38,453 nt of DNA from Candidatus Paceibacter sp. (GCA_020725175.1 DYFM01000003.1:1-38453); one strand, 5' to 3'; positions 7,752-16,031 are shown, counted from the stretch's first letter. A program made the numbers and translations. Notes: generated by a model from the letters alone, not told the origin.

Positions 7752-7753
7752 TG
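7723..7753 (+). terminator. Attenuator-like hairpin in the HelD leader
   Basis: CCGCC (7729-7733) pairs with GGCGG (7739-7743) around CAAAA and is followed by six T. CATCA and TGATG can extend it past the T run. It ends 14 bases before the start codon of the large ORF, so if it terminates it must be conditional. Confidence 0.65.
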
Positions 7754-7767
7754 TTAACTTTTTTTGT

Positions 7768-9603
7768 ATGAACACAAACAGAAAACAATCTTTTCTGGCG
7801 GCTGCCAATGCACATATCCGAACGGTACAACGACACATTACCAAGACGTTGGAAACGGTGCAGCAGATGTACAATAAACAACGGGAAACAATGAAACATG
7901 CGGAAGGAACTGAACAATATATTCAACACGTACTCAGTAAATATAATCAAAAGCGGTTACGAGAGTTAGGAGAACTGTTTCCTTCACCATACTTTGTTCG
8001 TTGTGACGTGAAGAATGTTGAAGTTGATACTGTAGAAACATATTACTTCGGTAAATTTTCTTTTCCGGAAGAGTCAATTTATTCTTGGGTAACTCCAGCC
8101 GCTCGGATGCGGTTTGAGAGCCCGGGGAGAGTATCATACATCCGACCAGATGGGAGTGAAAAAATCGGAGATATGGTACGAAAAGATCAGTATATGATAA
8201 CTGATGGTACAATAATCTTCTTTGCGATAGAGGAAGCAGGAGGGGAGCGAGAATTGGTATATCAAGAATTTTTTTCCAATCGGAAAACTGATTTTACTTT
8301 ACCGGAAATAGTAGAACAAATGGAAAAAGCTCAGGATACGGTCATTCGTGCGCCGCATGATGGTTCACTGGCTATTTCCGGACCAGCTGGGAGTGGAAAG
8401 ACCACGCTTGCTCTGCATCGGATTGCGTATTTGCTCCAGTCACCAGAAACGGAATCTCTGTTTCCGCCGCAGACGATCTTAGTACTGGTTCAAGACACAG
8501 GAACCAAAGAATATTTTTCACATCTATTACCACAGCTAGGAATTCGTGATGTAACTATAACGACGTTTTCTGAGTGGGCCTTTAAAATTCTTCATATTTC
8601 CGGCCTGCGATATCAACCTCGTTATGGTCATAATGAAGTAACACGAGATCGGTATGAAATTGCGAAGTTAGGAGCTATGAGACAGAAGCGACGTGTTTGC
8701 TGGAAAAAGAATCCGTTTGATATGTTGAAACAATATTATGCATTTCCTGTTTCGTCAGAAGAAGGGACGACATTTTCTTGTCAACAAAATGAACAGACGA
8801 TTGATCGGGTAGACTGTACGGTTCTTCTCAGTATTTTTTTTGAAACACATGGTGCATTATCTGTAGAGGACGACTATTTCGTTGAGCAGCGAGATGGGAC
8901 GTTGAAGAAAAAAAGAGGGCGACTTGCTCTTGAATATGGGTTAGTTGTCTTGGATGAGTTTCAAAATTATCTTCCGGAACAAATTAATCTGATTAAGCGA
9001 GCGATGAGAACAGAGCATTCGTCCATGATGTATATTGGAGATATGGCACAGCAGGTTTATCTTGGTACTATTCGTGAATGGTCAGAGGTGCGCGAAGTGA
9101 TTTCAGAAGATCGGCTGGTACGATTGCAAAAAGTGTATCGAAACACCAAGCAAATTTTGATGTATATCTCTTCTCTGGGGTTTAATTTGGCTATTCCGGA
9201 AGAGGGAAGAGAAGGGGAGCCGGTGGAAGAGTGTATCTCTTCTTCTCTTGAAGAACAGGTTCAATTGATTGAAACCATGCTTCGTCAACGAGACACCGGA
9301 ACGGTGGGGATTTTGGCATATGACGATTCTATGTTGGAACCATTTCTCGATTTGAAGAACGTGTACCGAGACGTACACGTTATGACGATGGTAGAAGCGC
9401 AAGGGGTGGAATTTGATGCAGTGTATGTGGTGGGTATTGATGAGCAGCTGTTTAGCACCAATCACCTTACCGGCCCCTATGCGTCTGCACGGCAAGAAAA
9501 AGAACGGATTTATCGTGATGTCTTATATGTTGCACTTACTCGAGCCATGAATGAATTGAAGATTCTGGGAAGTGTTTCTTTAACCACATTGATGAAACAA
9601 TAA
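7768..9603 (+). CDS. HelD-like superfamily 1 (UvrD/Rep-type) helicase
   Basis: A 611-aa SF1 ATPase with the HelD layout. A long N-terminal coiled coil (about 1-75), which in Bacillus HelD enters the RNA polymerase channels, is followed by the YYFGKFSF motif typical of HelD. Helicase motifs follow: Walker A GPAGSGKTT (about 206-214), Walker B VVLDEFQNY (about 392-400), GDMAQQVY (about 424), VYRNTKQI (about 456), EAQGVEFDAVYV (about 541) and LYVALTRA (about 585). Likely roles are RNA polymerase recycling or DNA unwinding; HelD rather than UvrD is supported by the short N-terminal part before motif I. A leader ORF with an attenuator-like hairpin precedes it. Confidence 0.88.
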   Translation: MNTNRKQSFLAAANAHIRTVQRHITKTLETVQQMYNKQRETMKHAEGTEQYIQHVLSKYNQKRLRELGELFPSPYFVRCDVKNVEVDTVETYYFGKFSFPEESIYSWVTPAARMRFESPGRVSYIRPDGSEKIGDMVRKDQYMITDGTIIFFAIEEAGGERELVYQEFFSNRKTDFTLPEIVEQMEKAQDTVIRAPHDGSLAISGPAGSGKTTLALHRIAYLLQSPETESLFPPQTILVLVQDTGTKEYFSHLLPQLGIRDVTITTFSEWAFKILHISGLRYQPRYGHNEVTRDRYEIAKLGAMRQKRRVCWKKNPFDMLKQYYAFPVSSEEGTTFSCQQNEQTIDRVDCTVLLSIFFETHGALSVEDDYFVEQRDGTLKKKRGRLALEYGLVVLDEFQNYLPEQINLIKRAMRTEHSSMMYIGDMAQQVYLGTIREWSEVREVISEDRLVRLQKVYRNTKQILMYISSLGFNLAIPEEGREGEPVEECISSSLEEQVQLIETMLRQRDTGTVGILAYDDSMLEPFLDLKNVYRDVHVMTMVEAQGVEFDAVYVVGIDEQLFSTNHLTGPYASARQEKERIYRDVLYVALTRAMNELKILGSVSLTTLMKQ

Positions 9604-9639
9604 GATTGTCTTTGCATTTGTTTTCCTGTCTTACTGTCA

Positions 9640-9967
9640 TTAAAACAGTTCAGCAATATCTTTTGGCAGTTCTTTACGCAATTTATCTGGTTCGCCAGAA
9701 CCGGTATGAGAAAGAATTATTTGGAGTAGTGGCTGGTCGCCATCTTTCAAAGTATATTCCCTGCACGAGAAGTGGTAACTGGGCGGCAAAATGAACTGCG
9801 GATTCTACTGGTAAGCGATCTCGTAGTGCGCGTAACGTGGAACGGAGAATGGCGTATGATTCATTCCTCTTTTCTTCCCACGAAAATTGTTTTTCTATAT
9901 CTGCTAGTAGAGCAATAGTCTTATGAATACTATTATCTAACGTTGAAACGTGAGTGGTAATGGACAT
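9640..9967 (-). pseudogene. DUF2267 gene with internal deletion and frameshift
   Basis: The ORF at 9683-9967 encodes the first half of a DUF2267 protein (SYAILRSTLRALRDRLPVES, AAQLPLLVQGIYFERWRP). It then turns into an unrelated tail, NSFSYRFWRTR. In the next frame the expected family end appears at once (ILSHTGSGEPDKLRKELPKDIAELF, stop at 9640-9642). The roughly 35 residues that normally separate these two parts are absent, so a deletion whose length is not a multiple of three fused both halves out of frame near 9715-9732. The short product may still be made. It follows the phosphoribosyltransferase by 45 bases on the same strand. DUF2267 function is unknown. Confidence 0.8.
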
Positions 9968-10012
9968 AGTAATGACAGATTAGTAGGTGAAGTATGCGAG
10001 TAGGTTGTAAAG

Positions 10013-10657
10013 TTATACGGAATGAAGAAGGCGAATTACCTCCTTATCCGTAGTAGGTGAGAATTCACTGTAATATTCTCCAACAGCAATAAATGTTTCC
10101 GGGACAATCAAGGCAACAATATCTGTGACATCTGATTCTTGGGTTGTGAGTTGCTCGAGAGTATCCCTAGCAATGACCGGAACAGCAACAATACATGTTT
10201 TGGCACCCTTTTCTTTAGCGGAGCGAATCGCTGCTCGCATAGTCGCTCCGGTAGCTACCCCATCATCAACCAGAACAACAGTGTTATTGGAAAGATTAAG
10301 CGGAGCTTTTTCTAAGCCACGATATACGGTAAGTCTTCTGGCAGCTTCTCTTTGCTCAGTGTTGATAATCGGTTCCAGTGCTTCTCGTGAGAGGTGCATT
10401 CTCCTAAGTACCTCTTGGTCCAGAAATACGGTGCCGTTTTCTGTTACCGCCCCCACTGCAAATTCGGGATTCATTGGTGCACCAATTTTTCTCGTTACGA
10501 TAATGTCAAGTTGAACCCCAAGTTGTTTGGCTATTTCATGAGCTACCGGTACCCCACCTCTTGGTAACCCAATGATGATGAGACCGTCCAAATTTTTCAT
10601 GTGTTCCAACTGGGTTGCGAGTTGTTTTCCGGCATCAGTACGATTTTTGAAATACAT
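10013..10657 (-). CDS. Type I phosphoribosyltransferase domain protein
   Basis: A 214-aa PRTase. The PRPP-binding loop is VVLVDDGVATGATM (about 126-139). The N-terminal LIIIGLPRGGVPVAHEIAKQL and RKIGAPMNPEFAVGAV are the signature of the stand-alone family often found beside dienelactone hydrolase, erythromycin esterase or DUF2267 genes. The true acceptor is not known, and the domain may act in nucleotide salvage or stress. The start ATG at 10657 is the natural one (MYFKNRTDAGKQLA). The neighbouring DUF2267 remnant is downstream on the same strand. Confidence 0.9.
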   Translation of the reverse strand: MYFKNRTDAGKQLATQLEHMKNLDGLIIIGLPRGGVPVAHEIAKQLGVQLDIIVTRKIGAPMNPEFAVGAVTENGTVFLDQEVLRRMHLSREALEPIINTEQREAARRLTVYRGLEKAPLNLSNNTVVLVDDGVATGATMRAAIRSAKEKGAKTCIVAVPVIARDTLEQLTTQESDVTDIVALIVPETFIAVGEYYSEFSPTTDKEVIRLLHSV

Positions 10658-10828
10658 ATGAGAGGTAGTTACTAGGAAAAAGAAAGAATAGACGGTCTTT
10701 GTTTGCGTTTACCTGTTGATGCTCGGGAGCTGGGTGGTTTTATCCGTTACTTTAATTGTACCGACCAGAGGGAGTCTGTCAAATGAGCTGGTTGCTGAGA
10801 TGGATGACTTCTGATACGCTACCTTTGT

Positions 10829-12217
10829 ATGAAAAAAAAGACGACTATATACAACTCAATTTTTTCTATTATTGACGGATGGCTTGATTATCAGCGAATT
10901 CAGTATCGATTGCCGAGTATTTCAGTTGGGATTATTCATAAGCAAACACCGCTGTTTCTTAAATCTTACGGATATGCGGAACTAGAAACAAAAAGAAAGG
11001 CCAGGCCAACGACCGCGTATCGCATCGCTTCAATATCAAAGCTCTTTTCCGCGGTAGCTATTATGCAGTTGTATGAACGTCGTCGGTTGTCTTTGGATGA
11101 CCGAGTTTCTCAGTATCTCCCTTGGTTTCAATCAAACAAGGATACACGTTTAAAGAAAATTACCATTCGACAATTGTTAAATCATAGTTCCGGACTGCAG
11201 CGGGACGGACATACCGGGCATTGGGAAAGTGAAGAGTTTCCGTCGTTGCAACAAATACAGTCTCAAATTCAACAAGGTGTGACGGTTTTTTCTCCAAATG
11301 AACGTTGGCGGTATTCAAACGTTGGGTATACTATTATAGGACAACTGATTGAAGTGATCAGCGGATTGTCGTATAAAGAGTATATTTCACAAAACATACA
11401 AGTGCCACTCCAGCTTTTCAAAACCGATGTTGATATTACAAGAGCTTCTATTCCCCATTTGGCAAGAGGGTATTCTCGATATATTGATGACATTGTTCGC
11501 ACACCGTTTCCTCATTTAAAAACAAACGTCATGCAGGCCGCTACCGGATACTACTCTACGGTTGGTGATCTTTGTCGATTTTTGGCGGCCCAGTGTATTT
11601 CAAATAACCAACTGCTGGATCCGGAATTGAAAAAAGAGATGCAGCGGGTACAGTGGTATGATGAGGAGGAAGACGTGCAGTGGGGGCTAGGTTTTGAACG
11701 ATGGCGAAATGGAACCATGACACTTATCGGTCATAATGGCGGATTTCATGGATATAGCGCTCAAGTAGGGTTTGACCCAAAACACGAACTTGGTGTGGTG
11801 GTGCTCATTAATGCCATTGATGGACATGCGTACAGTATTACCAATGGATTGTTTCATTTTTTATCATACGCTCGAGAACACAGTAAGACCTCTGGTTCAA
11901 TGCCGTCAGTAACATTATCCAAATATGAAGGAAGATTTTACAGTATTTGGGATGATTTTGATATTCGTGTTTTTGGGAAGGATTTAGTAATGGTATATGT
12001 TGGAGCCAATCGACCGATGCAATCGTTTTTTTATCTTCGTCCAATCGGGACCCACCGATTCAAAAAAGTTATTCCGGGAGCAAAGGTGCGTGCTGCCGAT
12101 GAAGAGGTACAGTTTGAGTTTAATCGGCTAGGGAAAGTAGCGCAACTTCGGATTGGTCCCAGTGTATTTTATCCTTTTGCGAAGGTACAAAAGAAACAGA
12201 AAAAAACCTCAAGATAG
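10829..12217 (+). CDS. Serine hydrolase, class C beta-lactamase / PBP4* family
   Basis: Penicillin-recognising serine hydrolase fold. The catalytic S-x-x-K is SISK at residues 68-71, YSN lies near 161-163 (RYSNVGYTIIG), and the third motif is HNGG near 305. PTTAYRIASISKLFSAVAIMQL and RQLLNHSSGLQRDG are classic. A beta-rich C-terminal domain (about 360-455) resembles the lipocalin-like extension seen in many such proteins. No clear signal peptide is visible, so location is uncertain. Esterase, peptidase or wall-peptide hydrolase activity is more likely than antibiotic resistance. It converges on the KGG genes across a strong terminator. Confidence 0.9.
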   Translation: MKKKTTIYNSIFSIIDGWLDYQRIQYRLPSISVGIIHKQTPLFLKSYGYAELETKRKARPTTAYRIASISKLFSAVAIMQLYERRRLSLDDRVSQYLPWFQSNKDTRLKKITIRQLLNHSSGLQRDGHTGHWESEEFPSLQQIQSQIQQGVTVFSPNERWRYSNVGYTIIGQLIEVISGLSYKEYISQNIQVPLQLFKTDVDITRASIPHLARGYSRYIDDIVRTPFPHLKTNVMQAATGYYSTVGDLCRFLAAQCISNNQLLDPELKKEMQRVQWYDEEEDVQWGLGFERWRNGTMTLIGHNGGFHGYSAQVGFDPKHELGVVVLINAIDGHAYSITNGLFHFLSYAREHSKTSGSMPSVTLSKYEGRFYSIWDDFDIRVFGKDLVMVYVGANRPMQSFFYLRPIGTHRFKKVIPGAKVRAADEEVQFEFNRLGKVAQLRIGPSVFYPFAKVQKKQKKTSR

Positions 12218-12238
12218 TGTGGGTTATCTTGAGGTTTT
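12203..12238. terminator. Bidirectional terminator, beta-lactamase-like gene / KGG gene
   Basis: AAAACCTCAAGATA and TATCTTGAGGTTTT form a 14-bp perfect stem around an 8-base loop. It overlaps the stop codon of the upstream + strand gene and lies 12 bases after the KGG gene stop. Confidence 0.92.
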
Positions 12239-12249
12239 CTTGATCAGAC

Positions 12250-12543
12250 TTATTCTTCGTAGTTTTCACGATTTTGTCCTCCGCCTGAGTTCGATCCACC
12301 TCTTTTTCCGGCACGACGAGCCTTTTCTCTGTCATTGGCAAAGTTCCCTGGGTTGTTTTCTGCTCCTTGAGAACGCCCACCTTTTTGTCCTGCTCGGCTA
12401 GCCTTTTCTCTGTCATTGGCAAAGTTCCCAGGGTTATTTTCTGCTCCTTGGGATTGTCCACCTTTACTTTGGATAGCGTGTTTTTTGTCTTCGTCCATAT
12501 TTGGGCTACCAAGTCCTCGGTTTGATGTGTCAAAAAAAGTCAT
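12250..12543 (-). CDS. KGG-repeat general stress protein (Con-10/GsiB-like)
   Basis: A 97-aa hydrophilic protein with KGG stress-protein repeats: SQGAENNPGNFANDREKASRAGQKGG and a second nearly identical copy ending in RAGKRGG. The family (YciG, GsiB, fungal Con-10) is induced by starvation or desiccation and is thought to be disordered and protective. The two repeats are also almost identical in DNA, pointing to recent duplication or strong constraint. It is the second gene after a consensus promoter at 12886-12913, behind the 63-aa KGG-like gene. Confidence 0.9.
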   Translation of the reverse strand: MTFFDTSNRGLGSPNMDEDKKHAIQSKGGQSQGAENNPGNFANDREKASRAGQKGGRSQGAENNPGNFANDREKARRAGKRGGSNSGGGQNRENYEE

Positions 12544-12597
12544 ATGTTTCTGTTTAAGAGTAATAATGTGTTTGGTTGTAGTCTTTACACGTGCTTA

Positions 12598-12789
12598 TCA
12601 AGACGTGCGTCTACGGTTTTGTGATGAACGGCCTCGATTATTGGAACGTCCACCACTATAGCTACTTGAGCTAGTGGAACCGGTTCGTCGGCGTCGTTGT
12701 TTGGCTCGCGCTTCACCACCCATGCGGGCGACACGTTCACGAGTTTCTTTTGACGCGTTGGCAAGTCCACGGTTTTTTTGTGCAGGCAT
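12598..12789 (-). CDS. Small KGG-like basic stress protein
   Basis: A 63-aa protein: NRGLANASKETRERVARMGGEARA is the one-repeat form of the KGG/stress family, followed by an Arg/Ser-rich tail (RRRRTG, SSSSYSGGRSNNRG) that probably binds nucleic acid or is disordered. The N-terminal NRGL resembles NRGLGSP near the start of the adjacent 97-aa protein, so the two genes are related. Transcribed leftward from the promoter at 12886-12913. Confidence 0.8.
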   Translation of the reverse strand: MPAQKNRGLANASKETRERVARMGGEARAKQRRRRTGSTSSSSYSGGRSNNRGRSSQNRRRTS

Positions 12790-12885
12790 AGATATATAGT
12801 ATTATAGGTTAACAGGCATATTTCTTCTTTTTGGAAGAAATGTTCTTTATTTAGCGGATTTTTATACATTCCACTCATAATATGT

Positions 12886-12913
12886 ACTATACAGTATGTC
12901 GATTTTTTGTCAA
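12886..12913 (-). promoter_or_regulatory. Near-consensus promoter of the KGG gene pair
   Basis: On the minus strand TTGACA (12913-12908), 16-base spacer, TATAGT (12891-12886). About 90 bases of leader precede the first ATG. Confidence 0.8.
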
Positions 12914-13040
12914 ATTATGTAAATAAATCAATATAAATAGCTTAGTGTTGCTTGAGAAAGTGCCATGGCTTGTTGAAGAGGTTGTCATTATGCTATATTT
13001 ACATGCATGTGATAATAAACTATTTTTAATTCTGTTACGT

Positions 13041-13643
13041 ATGCTAACTATCTATGGTTCGATAAATAGTAGTGCCGGACGCTGTCTCTGGCTTCTTGAG
13101 GAATTGGGTGTTCCGTACATAAATAAGCCAATAGATTTCCGGAGTGGTGAACATAAATCATCGGAATATCTCAAACTAAATCCAAATGGAAAAGTACCGA
13201 CATTAGTTGATGGTGAATATGTTCTATGGGAGTCTTATGCGATCAATTGGTATTTGACGGAGAAATATCGCCCAGAATGGTTGGGTGGGACGATTGAAGA
13301 GCGCGCATTGGTTTGGCAGTGGTCTCTTTGGTCTCAATTACATGTGCAAAAATACTTTGATATCTTGTTGTACTTTGTTCTGTTTCAAGTGGGAACAGAA
13401 GAGGGGGTGGAGGTGGCAAAGAAAGACGTTGTGCGATATTTAGAAGTACTGGACAAGCACTTGTCCAACAACAAATATATGGTAGGAGAAGTTTTTACGT
13501 TAGCAGATTTAAACTTGGCGTCTGTTATTAATGTGGGTATGTCGCTTCAGTATGATATTAGTTCGTACACGCATATTGAGCGCTGGATGACAGTCATGAA
13601 GAAGCGTCCTGCCTTCGTTCGTCTCATGGAAAATGTGTCATGA
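13041..13643 (+). CDS. Glutathione S-transferase family protein
   Basis: A 200-aa GST-fold protein. The N-terminal thioredoxin domain has SSAGRCLWLLEELGVPY, NPNGKVPTLVDG with the cis-proline before T, and WESYAI, where E-S binds the gamma-glutamyl part of glutathione. The helical C-terminal domain carries FTLADLNLASV, the usual N-capping box region. The substrate is unknown. The open frame begins at 12945, but MLTIYGSINSSAG at 13041 is the family start; the upstream part overlaps an extended -10-like TGCTATATT at 12991-12999. GSTs are uncommon in CPR bacteria, so transfer is possible. Single gene with its own terminator. Confidence 0.9.
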   Translation: MLTIYGSINSSAGRCLWLLEELGVPYINKPIDFRSGEHKSSEYLKLNPNGKVPTLVDGEYVLWESYAINWYLTEKYRPEWLGGTIEERALVWQWSLWSQLHVQKYFDILLYFVLFQVGTEEGVEVAKKDVVRYLEVLDKHLSNNKYMVGEVFTLADLNLASVINVGMSLQYDISSYTHIERWMTVMKKRPAFVRLMENVS

Positions 13644-13667
13644 ACAGGACTTGAAAGAAAACAAATA

Positions 13668-13700
13668 AAAACAATTCTTCCAGGGAAGAATTGTTTTTTT
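13668..13700 (+). terminator. Terminator of the GST gene
   Basis: AAAACAATTCTTC and GAAGAATTGTTTT make a 13-bp stem with a CAGG tetraloop, then a T tract. Confidence 0.92.
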
Positions 13701-13734
13701 CGCCAAACAAAAGGAAAAAAGCAATAAAAAAGGC

Positions 13735-13763
13735 TTGACAAATGCGATGCTGACGTGTATACT
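13735..13763 (+). promoter_or_regulatory. Consensus promoter of typA
   Basis: TTGACA (13735-13740), exact 17-base spacer, TATACT (13758-13763). Transcription should begin near 13770, leaving about 178 bases of leader before the family start codon. Confidence 0.85.
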
Positions 13764-13769
13764 ATTGTT

Positions 13770-13947
13770 TTGTTATAAGTTCGGTTGTTTGGTGGAAGGT
13801 TCGTTAACTTCAGGTTTCTGTACGATGTTCATCACGTCTAAATCTTTCGGCTTGAGCTTAGGTCGAAAGCAGACACGAGGTGCAAGTAAACGAGTCACTA
13901 AAGGTATAACATATCCGTTACTCCGTATTATCCGTAATCCGTTATAT
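13770..13947 (+). other. Long typA leader ending in degenerate ATCCGTTA repeats
   Basis: The leader is open in the typA frame, and ATG 13825 would add 41 residues without family similarity. Its last part (about 13911-13945) repeats ATCCGTTA, CTCCGTA, TATCCGTA and ATCCGTTAT and ends three bases before the ATG. No known riboswitch was recognised. Confidence 0.55.
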
Positions 13948-15735
13948 ATGCAGATCAGAAATATCGCCATTATCGCTCACGTAGATCATGGAAAGACTAC
14001 GCTTACAGACGCACTTCTCAGACAAACTGGAATGCTTACCGAAGAAGGTCAGAGTATGGACAGTAACACGCTTGAAAAAGAGCGTGGTATTACTATATAC
14101 GCGAAAAATACGTCTCTATTCTACAAGGACACCAAGATCAATATCGTAGACACTCCTGGTCATGCGGACTTTGGATCTGAAGTGGAGCGAGTGTTACGAT
14201 CAATTGACTCTGTGTTACTGGTCGTTGATGCGCAAGAAGGTCCTATGCCACAGACCAAATTTGTCTTGAAAAAGTCACTTGAACTGGGACTGAAGCCAAT
14301 TGTCGTGTTGAATAAAATTGATAAACCGGCTGCTCGACCACAGGAAGTGCATGATATGGTACTGGAACTCTTTATGGATTTGGGGGCAAATGACGAACAG
14401 CTAGATTTTACGACCGTGTATGCTATTGGTCGGGAAGGTATTGCCAAACGAAAACTGGAAGATGATTCAAAAGATCTGTCACCATTATTAGATACTATTT
14501 TAGAAAAGGTGCCACCGGTAACGGCGGATATTTCAGTACCTTTTCGCATGCAGCCATTCAACTTAGGATATGATAACTATCTGGGTCGTTTGGCAGTAGG
14601 AAGAATTTACGAAGGAACGGTAAAAACCGGTCAAAAAGTGGTCATTAAAAAAGCGAATGGAGAGACCAGAAGCGGAACGATTACCAAGTTGCAAAACTTC
14701 AAAGGATTTGACAAAGAAGATGTGGTAGAAGCGGTGGCTGGTGATATTGTGATGATTGCCGGAATTCCGGACATTTATATCGGAGAAACTATTTGTGCGT
14801 CCGTGGATCAAGAACCGTTGCCGGCTATTACGGTGGATGAACCAACTTTGACCATGGATATATTGGTAAATAATTCTCCGTTTGCCGGAAAAGAAGGTAA
14901 ATTTGTAACCAGCAGACAAATACGAGAACGATTGGAAAAAGAATTGGAAATCAATGTAGGATTAAAAATTGATTTTGACTCACCGGACAGATTTCGAGCG
15001 TCTGGTCGAGGAGAAATGCATTTGGCGGTACTTCTAGAGACAATGCGTCGTGAAGGGTATGAGCTTCAGGTGTCTCAACCACAAGTTATTTTAAAAGAAA
15101 TTGACGGAGTAAAATCTGAGCCGTTTGAAGAGTTGACTATCGACTTGCCGGATGAATTTACTGGAGCGGTCATTGAAAAAATATCCAAGCGAAAAGGGAC
15201 GATGACCAATATGCGTCCAGAACACGGACATACCCGATTAGTGTTTGAAATACCAACTCGTGGCTTACTTGGTTATCGTGGCGAATTTGTTATGGATACA
15301 AAGGGAGAAGGTATTATGGCTTCACGGGTGATTGGGTTTAAACCATATGTTGGTGTTATTGAAAAGCGAGATGTTGGCTCTATGATTTCTATGATTACCG
15401 GAAAAGTGTTGGCATACGCGTTAGATAATTTGCAAACACGTGGAACTCTCTATATTCAGCCAAATGTTGATGTGTATGAGGGGCAAGTGATTGGAAACAC
15501 CTCAAAAGGAGAAGATATGGCGGTAAACCCAACTAAAGGAAAGCAACTGACCAATATGCGTGCGTCCGGATCAGATGATGCTATCAAACTTACTCCGCCT
15601 CTCGATCTGACACTTGAGCGCGGGCTTGAGCTTATGAGTGATGATGAATATCTTGAAATAACCCCACAAAATATACGACTTCGAAAACAGCTCTTAACGG
15701 AAAATGATCGAGCGAAGGCGAAACGGACGAAATAA
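13948..15735 (+). CDS. typA: Translational GTPase TypA/BipA
   Basis: A 595-aa ribosome-binding GTPase of the EF-G family that acts in ribosome assembly and stress or cold growth. G1 is AHVDHGKTTL (about 10-19), the switch I region has ERGITIYAKN, G3 is DTPGHADFGSE, and G4 is NKIDKP. Domain II, the EF-G-like III/V domains (GRGEMHLAVLLETMRREGYELQVSQP) and the TypA-specific C-terminal domain (GLLGYRGEFVMDTKGEG, NMRASGSDDA) are all present and of normal length. The track's longer start at 13735 lies inside the promoter and cannot be right. Monocistronic, consensus promoter. Confidence 0.97.
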   Translation: MQIRNIAIIAHVDHGKTTLTDALLRQTGMLTEEGQSMDSNTLEKERGITIYAKNTSLFYKDTKINIVDTPGHADFGSEVERVLRSIDSVLLVVDAQEGPMPQTKFVLKKSLELGLKPIVVLNKIDKPAARPQEVHDMVLELFMDLGANDEQLDFTTVYAIGREGIAKRKLEDDSKDLSPLLDTILEKVPPVTADISVPFRMQPFNLGYDNYLGRLAVGRIYEGTVKTGQKVVIKKANGETRSGTITKLQNFKGFDKEDVVEAVAGDIVMIAGIPDIYIGETICASVDQEPLPAITVDEPTLTMDILVNNSPFAGKEGKFVTSRQIRERLEKELEINVGLKIDFDSPDRFRASGRGEMHLAVLLETMRREGYELQVSQPQVILKEIDGVKSEPFEELTIDLPDEFTGAVIEKISKRKGTMTNMRPEHGHTRLVFEIPTRGLLGYRGEFVMDTKGEGIMASRVIGFKPYVGVIEKRDVGSMISMITGKVLAYALDNLQTRGTLYIQPNVDVYEGQVIGNTSKGEDMAVNPTKGKQLTNMRASGSDDAIKLTPPLDLTLERGLELMSDDEYLEITPQNIRLRKQLLTENDRAKAKRTK

Positions 15736-15778
15736 TAACGAAATAACGAAATAGAGAAATACAGAAATAGAGAAATCA
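15736..15778. repeat. Degenerate tandem array after typA
   Basis: Units of the kind AATAACGA, AATAACGA, AATAGAGA, AATACAGA, AATAGAGA, AATCAG follow the typA stop directly in an 8-base phase. Different unit from the other arrays in the window. Confidence 0.8.
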
Positions 15779-15807
15779 GTCTCCGCTGCGCTATGCCTGA
15801 CAAGTTG

Positions 15808-15857
15808 CGAAATAACTCCGCTTGAGGCGGACCCGCCTTGGGTGGGGAAATAACGAA
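15808..15857. repeat. Intergenic element related to 30665-30732
   Basis: Begins CGAAATAA and ends GGGGAAATAACGAA, with a CGCT-GAGG segment and CCG/CTTGGGT between. The copy at 30665-30732 has the same ends and similar core. Both lie shortly after a stop codon. A GGCGG/CCGCC inverted repeat is inside this copy. Confidence 0.65.
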
Positions 15858-15904
15858 ACATGTTTCTTCGGACTGGGATTCGGTACATTTTAAGAATCAG
15901 GAAT

Positions 15905-15937
15905 AAACACACTTGCATTTGGGAGTGTGTTTTTTGT
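15905..15937 (+). terminator. Rho-independent terminator downstream of typA
   Basis: AAACACACT and AGTGTGTTT form a 9-bp stem with a 10-base loop, followed by T residues. It lies 170 bases after typA, beyond the repeats. Confidence 0.85.
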
Positions 15938-16002
15938 GTATTAGAGGATATCTGGTGTTGCTTCTTTACTAAATACTAGTGAAATGTTGATGTTGGTGTG
16001 GT

Positions 16003-16031
16003 TTGACAGGAAGTAGTGAAGTTGCTACACT
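16003..16031 (+). promoter_or_regulatory. Promoter of the MarR-exporter operon
   Basis: TTGACA (16003-16008), exact 17-base spacer, TACACT (16026-16031); about 20 bases of leader to the MarR ATG. Confidence 0.85.

Noticed and set aside
10658-10828. Regulatory elements between the phosphoribosyltransferase and beta-lactamase-like genes
   Set aside because: No promoter pair with acceptable spacing and no hairpin stood out.
12120-12533. 137-aa minus-strand ORF with repeats
   Set aside because: It is a frame-shadow of the KGG gene and runs through the terminator into the convergent gene.
13735-13947. N-terminal extension of TypA
   Set aside because: The first part is the -35/-10 promoter itself and the rest has no TypA similarity; the family start is MQIRNIAIIAHVDHGKTT at 13948.
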